DNA from: Pythium myriotylum
Lineage: Eukaryota > Oomycota > Peronosporomycetes > Pythiales > Pythiaceae
Assembly: GCA_023091665.1 (NCBI GenBank)
Contig: JALJCQ010000025.1
Coordinates: 186,001 to 250,000 of the forward strand
DNA length: 64,000 bases
Direction of reading: 5' to 3'
Numbering within the stretch: position 1 is the first letter of the stretch; each line of letters begins with the position of its first letter. Under the pieces are notes generated by a model. That model saw only the letters and a program-made list of their open reading frames with translations, made no database searches and was not told the DNA's origin. Position numbers and translations under genes: made by a program. Below are positions 20,067-31,689 of this stretch, one piece after another.

Positions 20067-23000
20067 TTATGATTCACTCCCTCCATGTTCTTGGATATGA
20101 AGAGGACTTTTGAAAGAACCATTACCGGTCCCACTGAGTCGTCGGCGTAAAGGTCCAAGGAAACCGCTGTTCGCGTTTGCGATGGACGCAGAATCCAAGT
20201 CGTCACCGAGAGTGGTCTCTTTGAGCTTAAGTTCGACCTTCACAGTGCCACTCGATGTCTGCCGACGCACTGGTGGCGGTTGCGCCTTTCGGGCATTGGT
20301 TTGCACTGATGCGGCGCGATGGCGTAGTGGGGGTAGAGAGACTTTCGGTGGAGATAACCGAGCGACCATAACGTGAAGATTCTCGATGGGCATGCTTGAA
20401 TTGTCATCCCCATCTATATCATCGGCGTCCACGAAGACTGGCATCGCATTTGCCGCTACAGATCCAGATAATGGTCGCGAAATGGCAATGGGAGGAAGTG
20501 TGAAGTAGTCAGAGTGACTAGAGTCATCCTTTGCAGATACGACATCACCGGGTCGTGAGTAGTCAGCTCCTTCCTCTTCCTCGTCCTCATTTTCGTCGAC
20601 ACTAGCTTGTTGGTTGAACAAAGATAACTTGCGACGTAAGGACTCGTCTAGCTCGACGACTAAACTCGCTCGCGAGTTATAGCCCCGGTAAATCGACTGA
20701 ATACGCACAGCAGAACGATTGACCCGTTCCAAGTCACTACGGAAGCGCTGCCGACGCCCTTCTTGACGCTTCAGGAACTTGCGTATTTTTGACTGGATCA
20801 TCATGGCTGAGACTGCGGACAAATATGCACGGCGCTCACTTCGAAGACTAAAAGCCAGACCTTTTGCCAAATGCATTCGGATAATGCTTTGTATTCGCAC
20901 TGCTGCAGTAACTCGCTTCGCTTCTATCTCCAGCATTTCCTGCCGTCGTTTGAGCAAGTGAACTGCGTGTAGGCGCCTGCGCTCTTCACCAAGTCTTCTG
21001 TATCGTTCGGCGGATGACGTCTCGTTGGCTGCTACATCTTCTAACTGATGCTGGATTACCTGTAGGAGCTGGATTTGGGCAACAGCTTCAACTGACATAC
21101 TGTGGCGGTGGCGTTGGCGTCGCTTAAACCGCTTGTATGTGTACCAGATCTTCTTTGCAGCGCTGTGGAGTCGACGCTCAAAGTCTACACGTTCTCGTTC
21201 TTCGTTGTATCGTTTCTTGGCAAGGAAGCCTCGCACTAGCTTTTGGATGGAGACGATACGTTGCCTCGAAATGATGGCTAAGTGAGCCAAATTTTTGAGC
21301 AATTGTGTGCGCCGTCGATATGTTTGGAATTGCCGCTGGATCTTGCGCGCGTGCTGATTCTCAACTCGCCGGACATTCATCTTACGAACCATGACTTGGC
21401 CTCGCAATTTATTCTTCTTCCATGAGGTCACCGCGTCTACGAGCTCGCACTCGGTTGATGCTTCCTTGACCTCTTTGCGCTGATCGATAAGGCGGCGAAT
21501 GCGAACTGGGTTCACGTGAAGGGAGGTGACACCAGTTGCATGCCCAGGCTTATTTGATCCACCGTGGGGTGAGGCATTTTCTCTGTGGGCATCTTCTTGT
21601 CTATGGCGCAACTGTTCTGAAAGAGCGAAGGAATCCGAAAGTGATTGCCTTCCTACAACTGACGCGATGGTATCTTCAACACCACCAGCCTCTTTTATGG
21701 ATTCAAAAGGATTATAAGCACTTTCAAGCCGTATCTTTTCGGATGCTTGTGCTTCAGAAAACGCTGTCTCTAGCTCGCACTCGTGCCGAATCGCTTCAAG
21801 ACACCGGCGTAGTCTGTCCGGATCCGGATAAGTCTGTAAGTCGGTGCCTTCTGGACAAATCATCATTTCAATATCCTTGACAGCGTTGTGAAGGGCAACA
21901 TAAGATTGCCTCTTCGTTGGGAAAGAGGCTTCATGACTGAAGTTATCCGTGTCCCTTTCCCTTCGTTCGGTCAGAAAAGTTGTCGATACGAATGCATCTT
22001 CAGGTACTCCGAGCATGTCCATTGCACTGCGTGATAGCAACAAAGGGTTATACCTGGCGTTCAGCCCTAGGAGAATGTACAAGCCGGCCGAAGGAAACAA
22101 ATCACGTAGATCTGAGTCCATGTGAGCGAGGTAATTCTCAATGTGGCACTTCCTCCAGGCAAAACGATGGTGTCTGTGCATGTTGGAGACCACACCTTGC
22201 TTTGTTTTGTGTTTGCGCCACTCGAGAATAGATTCCACGAGTTCGACGCTTGTCACTTGATGGCGAACAATAAGACGGCGCAACTGCATCATCCGCTGCT
22301 GAGCCATTTGACCGCAGTCGTTCTGCCTCGCATCCAAAAATTGTACGTCCTCTTCGCAGTCCATATCGATCGCTTCGATTTCCATATTGTTGCCTTTCTT
22401 TTGTTGCTTGCTGCTTGTACTGATTGTGTGGGGTGAACTGGCGAGTGATGTCTTGGATGGTCGCTTAGTCAGTGACCCTGGTTTAACTCCAACTTTGTCG
22501 TCATCTGCCCTTTTCGTTGACATATCGTGAAGTTCTTTCGACAGCCCGTCCAGAACTGTTACGGTGTCATGAATTTCCTCAACCAAGTGCTCGCGCATCA
22601 TAATCCCCTTGGTGATTTTCAATTCACACATAACCTGGGCTACGGTCTTGTCTGGAGTGGCCCTGCTGGTGGTTTTGTCCTCCTCTACCTTCGACGAAAG
22701 CTTATGACTTGCTTGCGAAGGAATGTGATTTGTCTGCGGTCCTTGACGACGAGAAGAGGGATCCATAATCTCCTTTGATCCTTGTGGAGAAGGAAATGCA
22801 ACTGGAAAGGGGCGAGGTTGGTGTGACTGGTCGTCAAGTTGATTCACTGAGTGATAAAAAGATGGACCCGAACCCAACTGATGGAGTCTGACTTTGCGCG
22901 AAAACGGAGCTGCAGGAACTGCCGGTACGACATTTGAAAAGGATTGGGACTCTTTTCTGTCGTCAGAATTAGTTATCTCCTCTTTAACCCTTTGTTCACG

Positions 23001-23240
23001 ACGATACTCATCGATGATAGCCAGTTGCTTCTGTAATCGCATCATCCGCGCTTTTTGATGACCTTCCTTGCTCCTGGCACCGCCATGGTGTCGGGCGAGC
23101 CCACGTGCAACCACCTGTCTTCGAACTCGTTGATATACATGCGACCCCGCCGCATTCGGATCATTAATATCGAGAAGTCTTGGTAATCCAACCCGCGGAG
23201 TATCATCGAGAGTGATCGAACGCATGTGTGGTCGCTCCAT
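20067..23240 (-). CDS. Large IQ-motif (calmodulin-binding) protein
   Basis: 1057 residues in one exon. At least five IQ-type motifs are visible in two groups: residues ~620-720 (RKIQRQFQTYRRRTQ, VSIQKLVRGFLAKKRY, and a weaker AAKKIWYTYKRFKRR) and ~790-870 (AVRIQSIIRMHLAKG, MMIQSKIRKFLKRQ, AVRIQSIYRGYNSRA). Such motifs bind calmodulin or EF-hand light chains. The flanks are charged and disordered, with an acidic DENEDEEEEG stretch and a Pro-rich C-terminus. There is no motor, kinase or RhoGAP domain. It lies 115 bp downstream of the LRRC9-like gene in the same direction; with that neighbour a flagellar or cytoskeletal role is plausible, but this is inference. Confidence 0.75.
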   Translation of the reverse strand: MERPHMRSITLDDTPRVGLPRLLDINDPNAAGSHVYQRVRRQVVARGLARHHGGARSKEGHQKARMMRLQKQLAIIDEYRREQRVKEEITNSDDRKESQSFSNVVPAVPAAPFSRKVRLHQLGSGPSFYHSVNQLDDQSHQPRPFPVAFPSPQGSKEIMDPSSRRQGPQTNHIPSQASHKLSSKVEEDKTTSRATPDKTVAQVMCELKITKGIMMREHLVEEIHDTVTVLDGLSKELHDMSTKRADDDKVGVKPGSLTKRPSKTSLASSPHTISTSSKQQKKGNNMEIEAIDMDCEEDVQFLDARQNDCGQMAQQRMMQLRRLIVRHQVTSVELVESILEWRKHKTKQGVVSNMHRHHRFAWRKCHIENYLAHMDSDLRDLFPSAGLYILLGLNARYNPLLLSRSAMDMLGVPEDAFVSTTFLTERRERDTDNFSHEASFPTKRQSYVALHNAVKDIEMMICPEGTDLQTYPDPDRLRRCLEAIRHECELETAFSEAQASEKIRLESAYNPFESIKEAGGVEDTIASVVGRQSLSDSFALSEQLRHRQEDAHRENASPHGGSNKPGHATGVTSLHVNPVRIRRLIDQRKEVKEASTECELVDAVTSWKKNKLRGQVMVRKMNVRRVENQHARKIQRQFQTYRRRTQLLKNLAHLAIISRQRIVSIQKLVRGFLAKKRYNEERERVDFERRLHSAAKKIWYTYKRFKRRQRHRHSMSVEAVAQIQLLQVIQHQLEDVAANETSSAERYRRLGEERRRLHAVHLLKRRQEMLEIEAKRVTAAVRIQSIIRMHLAKGLAFSLRSERRAYLSAVSAMMIQSKIRKFLKRQEGRRQRFRSDLERVNRSAVRIQSIYRGYNSRASLVVELDESLRRKLSLFNQQASVDENEDEEEEGADYSRPGDVVSAKDDSSHSDYFTLPPIAISRPLSGSVAANAMPVFVDADDIDGDDNSSMPIENLHVMVARLSPPKVSLPPLRHRAASVQTNARKAQPPPVRRQTSSGTVKVELKLKETTLGDDLDSASIANANSGFLGPLRRRLSGTGNGSFKSPLHIQEHGGSES

Positions 23241-23355
23241 TGTTTATGTGAAGCGGGATTGAGTCACAGAGCTAAAATCCTCTCTACTGACGACCGAAAT
23301 AGATCGGACAAGGCTGCTGTGTGTTGACTTGCCCAACCACACGACAGACTTGTGT

Positions 23356-25641
23356 TCACTTTCGTTGTCGAGCTGACTTGAGCAATTTCTTTTGTGTCCT
23401 TCTCTCGTCGGCGATGCTTTCTTTCGTGCTGGCAATCTGGCGATCGAGTGTTTCAAGTTCTCGTGCCGATTTCGACTTTTGACTCCATTCGCTTGGGTTG
23501 ATCTCACGCCACAAGCGACTATGGTAACCTTTTAGCTCTTCTTCAACTGCGTTGGTGAAGGAAGCAAGGATTGTCTCAGGTGCTAATGTTTCGGATGGAG
23601 CAGCACGTTCTTTCACGTTAGTTGCAGCGAGCCTTTGCGAGCAAAGGATGATAAACTGCGGAAGCACATGAGATAATTTTACATCACGACTCGCAATATA
23701 AATTTCTCCTTTGTTCTCGAGGCTTGTGACGATAAATCCTTCCATTCTGGGTTTCAAATCGCTGCCCAAATCCGCAGACAATTGAGATAAAACGGATTCA
23801 ATAGAGTTCATGGGTTTCACCGTTGCGTCCACAAATGACAGTTCCCGCACTTTGTCGACGAAGACTTGGCACTGCAACAAGTTGTGGCTGCGCATAGTGA
23901 CTTCGGTATTGGCGGGCAACCTATAGTTATCACGTTCAAAATCACCGTGAAAGAATGATCCGGGAGTCCCTTTACTGAATGCTAACGCTTCGAGAGGGTT
24001 AGTGAATAGGACCAACCATTTTACAGAGGCACCGTCTTCAGTCTTTTGAAATCCATGCTGTAGAACTGACATTGCTTCATCATCACAGACTGTGCAGTAC
24101 AAAAAGAGGACAGAACCTTCTCTGCTGTGGCCATTACTGGTGTCGTGATCAAACGTAGAGTCAAACGAGCGGTTAAAGCATTGTACGAGGTCGCTGTGGA
24201 AGAATCGATAAACTTGAAGTATCCGAAACTCGTTGGTTTCAGTTTCATCTGAGTTGTGTTGCTCCAGTAGTTTAGCAATGTGCTGAAAATCGGGAGCGTG
24301 CTCTGCGAGGTTCTCGAACGCGATCTTTTCCGGTAATGTACATTGCAACGTCGCAACGGTCGATGCGAGGTTGTGCTCAGCCACTGCTTCCTGCTCCAAT
24401 ACTTCGTGGAGAGCTTCCTCCTCATCTAGAATCTCCAACTCGTCTTCCAATGCTTTATTCAGCTGTGATTCAAACTGCATTTTCAGGTTTTCGAGGGTCT
24501 CTACAGTCATGGTTGTATGCTGCTCCCGTAGCTTGATTTGACGCTGCTTCTCATCTTCGAGTTCTGCAGTCCCTTTTGAGACGAGTTGCTCGACTTCGTT
24601 GAGAGCGTCGACAAGCTCGCGCTGCAGCATACCTGCATTCGACTCGATTCGCTCTTTCTTGGTCTGAATTGCGCGAAGATCCTGCTCGTACTTCAACGTA
24701 AGCTCAGCAACAGCATCGTTGAATTCTATCGCTTGAGACAGAAACACATCGGCAGCATGAGTTCGCTCTTTTTCTTCGATCTTCACTCCATCTAGACTGA
24801 CCAGCTGCATGCTAATTGATTATCGACACTTGATGTGCATCAACGGGGGACAAAGAGCACAAACCTGGTGAGCCGTAGCAACCGTAACTTCTCGGTAATT
24901 CGGATGCCGTACGATTGGGTTCGAGCCAAAATGCTCATCAGCAAATGAAAGAACCTGGAGGTTCACTAGCTTCCGCAGAGCCTGCAGTTCGTCGATATTC
25001 CGCACGCGGTTCTTCGCAAGATATAAAGCCTTCAAATTGGGGAGATTTTGCAGCGAGGGATCTGTCTCGGTCGCGGACAGCGTCTCGATGGCGTTGTCTT
25101 GCAACCACAGCTCCCTGAGATCTGTGCACGTGCCGAGGTTTTCGATACGCTTTATGCGGTTCCCGTACAACCATAGAACCTTAAGACGGCGGCAGTTTGC
25201 CAACCCTTCGATGCGCTCAATTTGATTTTGCTGGAGGTACAGTGCGCGCAAGTTGGGCAGGTCGAGAGGCTCTATCGCGACAATGCGCTGCGCGCTTAGA
25301 CACAAGTGGACGAGCGACTCGCGCACCGCTTGCAGTGCGAGCGTCGGAAGGCGATCCAAGCGGCAGTTGATCATCGTAAGCTTCTGCAGGTTCACACATC
25401 GCTGGAGCGCGTGCTCGTCGACGGCTTCATACGGCCCAAAGATCACTTCTAGCTCAGTGATACTCTCATGGCGGTCTTCTCCAGTGAGTTCTGTCTGCAA
25501 TATTGGGCCAATTGAGCCATATGAGACATCAAACGAATCGTCAGAACACGTAGAAGAGGATAAACGAAGAATAATCACATGAATTGAAACACTCACGACG
25601 CTAGCGGCGGAAAACGTGCGCTCGTTTCCCTTGCCGTCCAT
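23356..25641 (-). CDS. LRRC9-like leucine-rich repeat plus coiled-coil protein
   Basis: Three exons: 25641-25597, 25494-24865 and 24804-23356, ~707 residues. The 60-bp intron 24864-24805 is essential: without it a TAA interrupts the frame, and with it the LRR cap reads NYREVTVATAHQLVSLDGVK, a normal LRR C-terminal cap. LRRs of the SDS22/LRRC type occupy residues ~60-210 (LRALYLQQNQIERIEGL, LKVLWLYGNRIKRIENL). The NPIVRHPNYRE cap and the position of the following coiled coil (~240-400) resemble human LRRC9. The last ~300 residues are globular and unrecognised. LRRC9 relatives are linked to cilia, which fits zoospore flagella. The start is taken at the first ATG, but an upstream exon is possible. 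Confidence 0.7.
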
Positions 25642-26276
25642 TTGGCTGTTGAGGTGTCCGTGTCGATCTTCCAGAAAATTTGCTCATGGCAATGGCGGCC
25701 TTTGATTGGCTAAATGCTTGACCAATCCGACGGCGAGTTCTGATTCTGAGAATATGAGATGGGGGAACTTGTGGGCCAACAGGCGGGAGTGGGGGTGGTC
25801 GGCCCATCACGCCATGGGGTGGTAATTTACGGGTACTGGGTTCCATCTGGCATGTCTTTTTTTCGAAAAACCCTCGTTGACGCATCGTCAAGTGGCCGAA
25901 GCATGCTCAAACACAGTAATCCTTTCATTTGCGATAGAAATAATCTTCAATAGTTCCATGCATTTCCAGAGGTAGTTGCCGTCATGTCGGTTTTGTGACG
26001 CCGGTGATTGGTAACTTTCCTCCCTCGTTCTTTTTCTCCTGGTTGGGTCAAGCGCAATCGCCCTGAAGAGATCAGGAGAAGAAGACGTCCCGGCCTCGAC
26101 CTCCGTGCTGCGTGCTCGAGCGAGCGGCCCACTCCTTCCCTCCTCGTCCCATCGGCGCTCCCCAAGCGAAGAGCTGCGCTCGTGTGTGAACGGACGCGGC
26201 ATTTTCAGTGGACACGGCGCTTGTCCCACGGCGAAAGAGCGCACGACCAAAGTCTCGCACACTCCCTTCTCGAGCC
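25642..26276. other. Divergent intergenic region
   Basis: Shared upstream region of the LRRC9-like (minus) and RING (plus) genes. The open frames across it on both strands are not supported by homology. No specific element is recognised. Confidence 0.5.
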
Positions 26277-27463
26277 ATGGGCAACTCGCCGCCGAAGCGC
26301 GCGGCCGCGCCGGTCAGCGAGCTCGACCGCTTCACGAATCCCACCGGGTACGCAATTTGGTGTTGGAGGCTTGTGGCCGTTTTGGGATGTGTTCTCACGC
26401 CGAAGCGCATGGAAACTGTGGGGGGAATGAATATGTAGGCTCTACCCGAGCTGTCCGTGGGACGTGCGCGTCGCGCGGCGCCTGATCGTGGAGAAGCGCA
26501 TCGCGCCGCGCTTCCCCGGTCGAGAGAGCAAGGAGAGCTGCTTCACGCAGGAATGCCCGATCTGTTTTATGTTCTACCCGGGCAGTCTCAACGTGGCGAC
26601 GTGCTGCAAGAAACTGATTTGCACCGAGTGCTACCTGCAGCTCAAGCCGCCGAAGAAAGCTGTCTGGTACGCTGTTTTTCTTGCTTTTGTGATGGACGGA
26701 TGTCAGGAGATAGAGGGCGCTGACTTGGTTTACTCTCTAGTTGCCCCTACTGTAACCGCGAGGCCTTCAGCGTCAAGTACTCGGCGCCTGCGGAACTCAA
26801 TATCTCCTCGATCTACACGGACAGCGTGCGTTGCTGGACGCTCGCTCTATGGTTTGGTGGCTGCCGCTAATGGTCGTCTGTTTGTCGTAGTCGTACATGT
26901 CCCGGTCGTCGGCCGAGTCGAGTGCGTCGTCGCCAATGGCTCCAGCTGACCTCACGCAGCACTTCGCGTCGGCGGAAGACCGCGACCGCCTTCGCGACGA
27001 CTTGCGTTCGCAACTGAACCTCACCGACCAGCGCCTCACGACGCCGGCGCCGCGTCCGCCCGTGCTTCCGCCGCCGCCGCCACGCTCGTCGAGCTTTATT
27101 ATCGCGTCGGCGGAAGATGTCGCACGTGGGGTCAGCCAGCCGCGGTATATCATCGCGTCCGCTGCCGAGGCCGCCAGATTGGAGGAGATGATGCTCATGG
27201 AGGCCATCCGCCGCTCAATGCGCGACCTGAACGTGGACAAAGACGACGAAGAGAACGCAAGCCCCAGCAGTTCCGATCCACGTGGATCTGACGATACCTA
27301 TGAAGGTGATTCAGATTCTCTTCGAGCGTCTCCACCTGCCACGGAAACACCAGCATCGCGTCGGCCATCATCAAATCCGTTTGATGAGTTTGTCGGCGAC
27401 TCGACTACCGCGACGCCGGCTCCTTCCCGCCGCGAGAGCGCCAATTGGAACCCTTTTGACTAG
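26277..27463 (+). CDS. SIP5/GW2(DA2)-like RING-type protein
   Basis: Four exons (26277-26347, 26439-26666, 26741-26825 and 26891-27463), ~318 residues, all junctions GT-AG and in frame. The N-terminal half has the family signature: GLYPSCPWDVRVARRLI, then ECPICFMFYPGSLNVATCC, ICTECYLQLK and CPYCNREAFSVKY, a non-standard RING as in plant GW2/DA2 and fungal SIP5. Plant members are E3 ubiquitin ligases limiting organ size; yeast Sip5 links Snf1 kinase and a phosphatase. The C-terminal half is disordered, with Pro runs and two NPFD/NPFDEF motifs (residues ~300 and the very end) typical of EH-domain binding, suggesting a trafficking link. Confidence 0.82.
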
Positions 27464-27653
27464 CTCTTTCTGCCGAGGTTTCTCTGGGAATCAGTGTTCG
27501 GGTGTGCGTGTTTGCATTCAACATCGCTGTGGTGCCGACCAGGAAAGACATTCTCCTGCTTCAGCACCACAGCAAACTGAGGGAGGCCACATTAAGTTAT
27601 TTGGAAATGATATATGGGATATCTCCTCGGATTTCTGTACGACGGTGTGCTCT

Positions 27654-28687
27654 CTAGAGTTTCTTGGGCTTGGCGTGAAAGCTTCCAGGTGTGTGGGTCT
27701 TTTCTGTCCTTCCCAAGACGGAGCCAAACACTTGGCGAAGGTGGAGAGCACAAGAATGGGTCGTGTGCACGAAGAATGGCGCTGCCACGACGTCCACCGT
27801 GTAGTGGGCCTTCTGAACAAGCACCAGCGAAGCTGTCACGAGCGATACGACACCGAAGGCCATCTTCCACAAGCGGTCATTCCGACGCGTGCAGATGAAC
27901 AGACCGAACGTCGTCGCTGTATGGCCGCTGAAAAAGAGATCGCGCACGAGCACGACACCATCAGGTTGAGCGATCGGGTCGACGAGGGGCACTGTACCAT
28001 CTGGGGCTTCGAGAGGAGTAAGATACAACACTAGCATCCTCACCCACATGACGATCGTGTGTGTCTGTACAAACTCAAGGAAAAGGTCGGGCTTCTTGTA
28101 GGCGTACTTCCATGCAGCCAGAAGACTGCCGTAGACAAGTACAGAGAGTGTCCGTGAGAAGTCTATCGACGGGAGGTGGCGTAGAACAGGGTCGGATAGC
28201 GAAACTCGAGAAGAAACATCTGAACGCGTCTCGTTCCACCGCAAAAATGCACCGTAATAAGCAATTGTAAAGCTGCACACAAGCAGGGTAAGTCGTCATA
28301 TCTCAAAAATGCAATGTGCTAGAACACGCACGTGAGTCCTCCAACTGAAAGCACTGCGTCAGCTGGACCAGTCCACCCGGAGCCAAGAATTTTCCGTCTC
28401 CAAGCACCACGAATTTTTGGTGAAGCAACGATCGCACCAGCACGTGAGGGCGAAATTGATGTCGACGACCTCGGGGAATGTACAACTCGAACTGCGGCAA
28501 GTGCGTTGGAATCACCACCAATGACGATACTCGGCCTCTTGCGAATGGTACTTCCATCTACTTCAGCAAAGTCGGAACTGGAGGCTTGAGTTTCGACCTC
28601 TTCAGGAAGTCTGGTTGCATTTGGCTGAGCGTAACTCTCCAGGATTGAGAGACTCGGTGTTGATGTCGAGCCCGACGGTGCACCCAT
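27654..28687 (-). CDS. Sphingomyelin-synthase-like (PAP2-type) membrane protein
   Basis: Two exons (28687-28332 and 28272-27654), ~324 residues. The N-terminal ~95 residues are Ser-rich and disordered, followed by several membrane helices. The catalytic signatures of the SMS/PAP2_C family are present: RDLFFSGHTATTFGLF (SGH, with the conserved His) and QKAHYTVDVVAAPFF (HYTxD, with His and Asp). The usual CGD before FxFSGH is VRD here. Family members transfer a phospho-headgroup between phospholipid and ceramide, or are related enzymes of unknown substrate. The 3' end may have another splice form, since GTGCAC follows the last helix; the end given is the continuous frame. Confidence 0.72.
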
Positions 28688-30194
28688 CCTCGATGGAGAT
28701 TGAATCAAAATGGCCCAGCCGAAACGTGAGCGCTAGAACCAAACGTGAATGTCAGTCAACATGAACGCCCGAGGAGTTACATCCAAAACGGCTCGAAGTC
28801 GGAGTTCTACCGACTATAAATGGCAAAGCAACAAACAAAGGAATCAGATCAAGTGTAGACAGACCGACATTGAAAGCGACTGCTACGCGAAAAACGCAGC
28901 GGCCACAGACTCTTTCAGATACGTCGCATCGACAGCTTTCTCATCCTCTTCCGTGCCTCCGGCGATGAGTATGCTGTACTGATTAGTGTAGTTGGTCATA
29001 AAACCATTGGCACCACCACAATCCCAAGCGAATAAGAGAAACTGGATTCCCATTCCTGGAGCTCAGCCAACGTGCAGAGCGCTTTGCGGGATCACTCCCA
29101 CGCTGCGCCTGCAGAACCTTTCTCTTTGTAATATCGTCATAGAGCGCAACAGCGGTCGGTTTCCGTCAGCGCTGCATGGCTTCGCGCATCCACGCAAAGG
29201 ATCTCAACCCAAAACGGATCTTGGGGAGCGCACTTTCGTTGGAGGGAAGGCAGCAGCGTAGTCGCCAACAAAAAAAATCACCGCCGGCGCTCTAAAAGCG
29301 GCCTTACTGATTGCATCATTGCTGCCTGGGATTAGTGGCGAGTCCACAGCGTACCAACAACACCGAGTGCGGCATCATTTCCCACCACACGAAAGCGAGC
29401 ACGAACTGGGCTCCAACAGTCCCGACAGACTCAACGCCCTCGTGCCATCAAGACTCAACGCACACACAGAACTGCTGGTTCATCCACGCAATTCCGAATA
29501 CTTTCTCGACGCGAACGTCCTCCCCCCGCCGCTCGCTCGCCTCACGATACCTCTCGCACTTGGTTCTCTCATCCTCGAGATCGTCGACCGAACAACGGGA
29601 GATCTCCATCAAATCTGGCTAAGTAAAATCGGCCATCGCGACGAGAAGGGAGGAAAACGCGTTCGAACGCATCCACACGCGTCGCCAGAGCGCTGCAGGC
29701 GCGCGGAGCACGCGGCCAGGGCGTCGAGCATCCACAGAGGCAGGCTGTCTTCCAGTCCAATGCGAGCGGAGCTTCTCAAGAGACATGGTTACAAACACGT
29801 AACAGTTGAACTTTGTCGGATACGAACCTGGTAACAGCGTGGCTTGTCTCTGGGGGTGGTGGTGCTTAATGTTCGATATTTTTCATAGATGTTAACCGAG
29901 TTTATGCTAATATAGTTTATCTGCGGGACGTGTGAGAAATCTCAGATCGCGATCTACTTCTTTAAGGATCGCAGACAATTTGAGTACGCATTGTCCTCCA
30001 ACCCAACGACATTTTTTTTTTGAATTAGAATTCAGTTCCCCCCCTGGGCCCCTCGCCACTCTTCACTGTGTACTGTACAGTACACCGAATCACTCTTGTC
30101 GAAGCCACCCACCCTGCCTTTCTACGACGGCATCACTCTCTGCCGTGACCAGAACTCACTCGACTGGCCAAAAAATCCGATGCCAAAGCCGTGG
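28688..30194. other. Region without a confident gene
   Basis: Between the SMS-like gene and the first family relic. Short open frames (such as 28992-29261 and 29319-29834) show no recognisable domain, signal peptide or splice pattern. A run of T at about 30012-30021 is present. Confidence 0.4.
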
Positions 30195-30657
30195 GGCCGG
30201 GCAAGGCTCGTGTGGCGCAAAAGGGACACCCAGGTCTGCAAGCTCGGAGCACGACAGGAAGCGCCTGATGCACGAGATCGAGAGGTCCATAAACGTGCGC
30301 GAACTGCATCGATCACAGATCCTACACCTCCACGACGAGGCAGACAGCTTGACTCTGAAACTCGTGGTCGAGAATTTGTCGCATCCTCGCTCAAATTACA
30401 CGCTCTCGCCAACACCATACCATGAGTGCGAGCGTTCTTGGCTGAACAATGGGGAATGCAGTCAGCGATGGCTCCAGATCCGGATATTTCGGTTTGTCGA
30501 ACGCAGCAGTTACAAGCGAGTACTTGTCAAGTGTACAGCGCATTTCTGCGCGCGGATCACTCACCAGACAATCGCCATCGTGCTTCCACATATCGTGCAC
30601 CATGAAGCGTTTGTTAGGAAACCCATCGGCCATTTCGTTGCAAACTTCGCTGGGTAG
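30195..30657 (+). pseudogene. Relic of the bZIP-like/NTF2-like gene family (locus 0)
   Basis: Three fragments in order match the downstream array but lie in different frames. ARLVWRKRDTQ (frame of 30096) matches the basic region. HDEADSLTLKLVVENL matches the segment after the zipper (YDDLDGSSLKTVVEYF in locus B). VLVKCTAHFCARITHQTIAI followed by VLPHIVHHEAFVRKPIG matches VVKCTAGYGATITRLTLGL and MFPHIL...LVGRR. Stops and frame changes separate them. It shows the array once extended further left. Confidence 0.65.
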
Positions 30658-30784
30658 TATTTCGAAAACGATCGCGAGACCTTGTTGATCCCTCGGCGCA
30701 GCATTGGGCTCGACCTTTTCAGCTGGTTTGCCGACATCTTACGCGACCCATTCGAGCTCACTTTGATCTTGGACCAAAAACCTT

Positions 30785-31182
30785 TTAGCCGAAGAGCGAT
30801 TCATCGACTCTGGCATCTGAAAACTGCTTGCGCACGTAGAAGAGAGAATCGCAAATGATTATTATGCAGTACTTACCATAGTGGCTTCCGGAGATCGTCG
30901 AGGCTCCGTCACCTCATGCCACGAACCAGATTTGGTTGCATCGTCGCACGCAGCATGCATGAGTAATATGTAAGAGCTGCGCGCATTCCACAGAAGGAAA
31001 GCATCTTCGCTGGCAACATAAATAAGTGGTTTCTCGGATGCCTTGGTTCCCGCCTTTGGCGTCGAGGTTGAAGTTGTAGTTTGTATGGAGCGTTCCAAAC
31101 CGTACCTTCCTCTCGTTATCAACCACCGTACGTAAGGAAGGGAGTCAGGGTGCGGGACATACGCAATAACATCTTCAGTCAT
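30785..31182 (-). CDS. Short two-exon gene of unknown function
   Basis: ATG at 31182. Exon 31182-30877 ends ATG|GTAAGT. The intron closes at GCAAGCAG and exon 30823-30785 ends in TAA, giving ~114 residues. Good splice sites and balanced composition (EDVIAYVPHPDSLPYVRW, then PLIYVASEDAFLLWNARS) argue for a real gene or the tail of one, but I recognise no domain. The start is uncertain, since an upstream exon may be missing. Confidence 0.35.
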
Positions 31183-31689
31183 CCCGTGAGAAGCTCTCCT
31201 GTTCAAGGAATGGAAGAGTGAAAGTACACTAGGAAGTAGTATTATAGTACCGTATGTGCAGCATTATGTGATGCCTCCCCCCCCCCCCCCCCTCCCTAAC
31301 GTGGGCTCTTCTCCCGCGTCCCAAATATTCAAGCGACCAGGCACGCACCTCTCGATCTTTCGCCATGGAGACACGAAGGAGCCCCTTTCGAGTGACAGCA
31401 CCCGAGCGAAGGCGCGATAGTGACCGTCGCCTGCGACCGTCGATTTGTCTCGACACCGGGCTCCCTCCCGCGCCTTTCCTGCACTTCACGAAATAGAATC
31501 CAGGCGGGCGCGTGGAGATGGCCGAGTGCTAGAGCCCGTCCACCGCCAGTCCCTCCAGCACCATCGAATAGTTCTCTTCGTCGTCCACGCTCTCGAGAAC
31601 AACGACCCGCTTGCTGCTCTCACCAGTCCACGAAGTCATACGTCCGATCTACGCGCAACGTCAAGAGGACTAGCAACAAACAGATTGGC
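31183..31689. other. Intergenic, with a poly-C tract
   Basis: Contains sixteen consecutive C at about 31277-31292. The frame of locus A is open from ~31420, but that part has no ATG before 31690 and no similarity to the family N-terminus, so the true 5' end is unresolved. Confidence 0.4.

Noticed and set aside
24820..24864. LRR gene ending at a TAA here, with a separate coiled-coil gene after it
   Set aside because: A 60-bp GT-AG intron removes the stop and restores a normal LRR cap, so I joined them into one gene.
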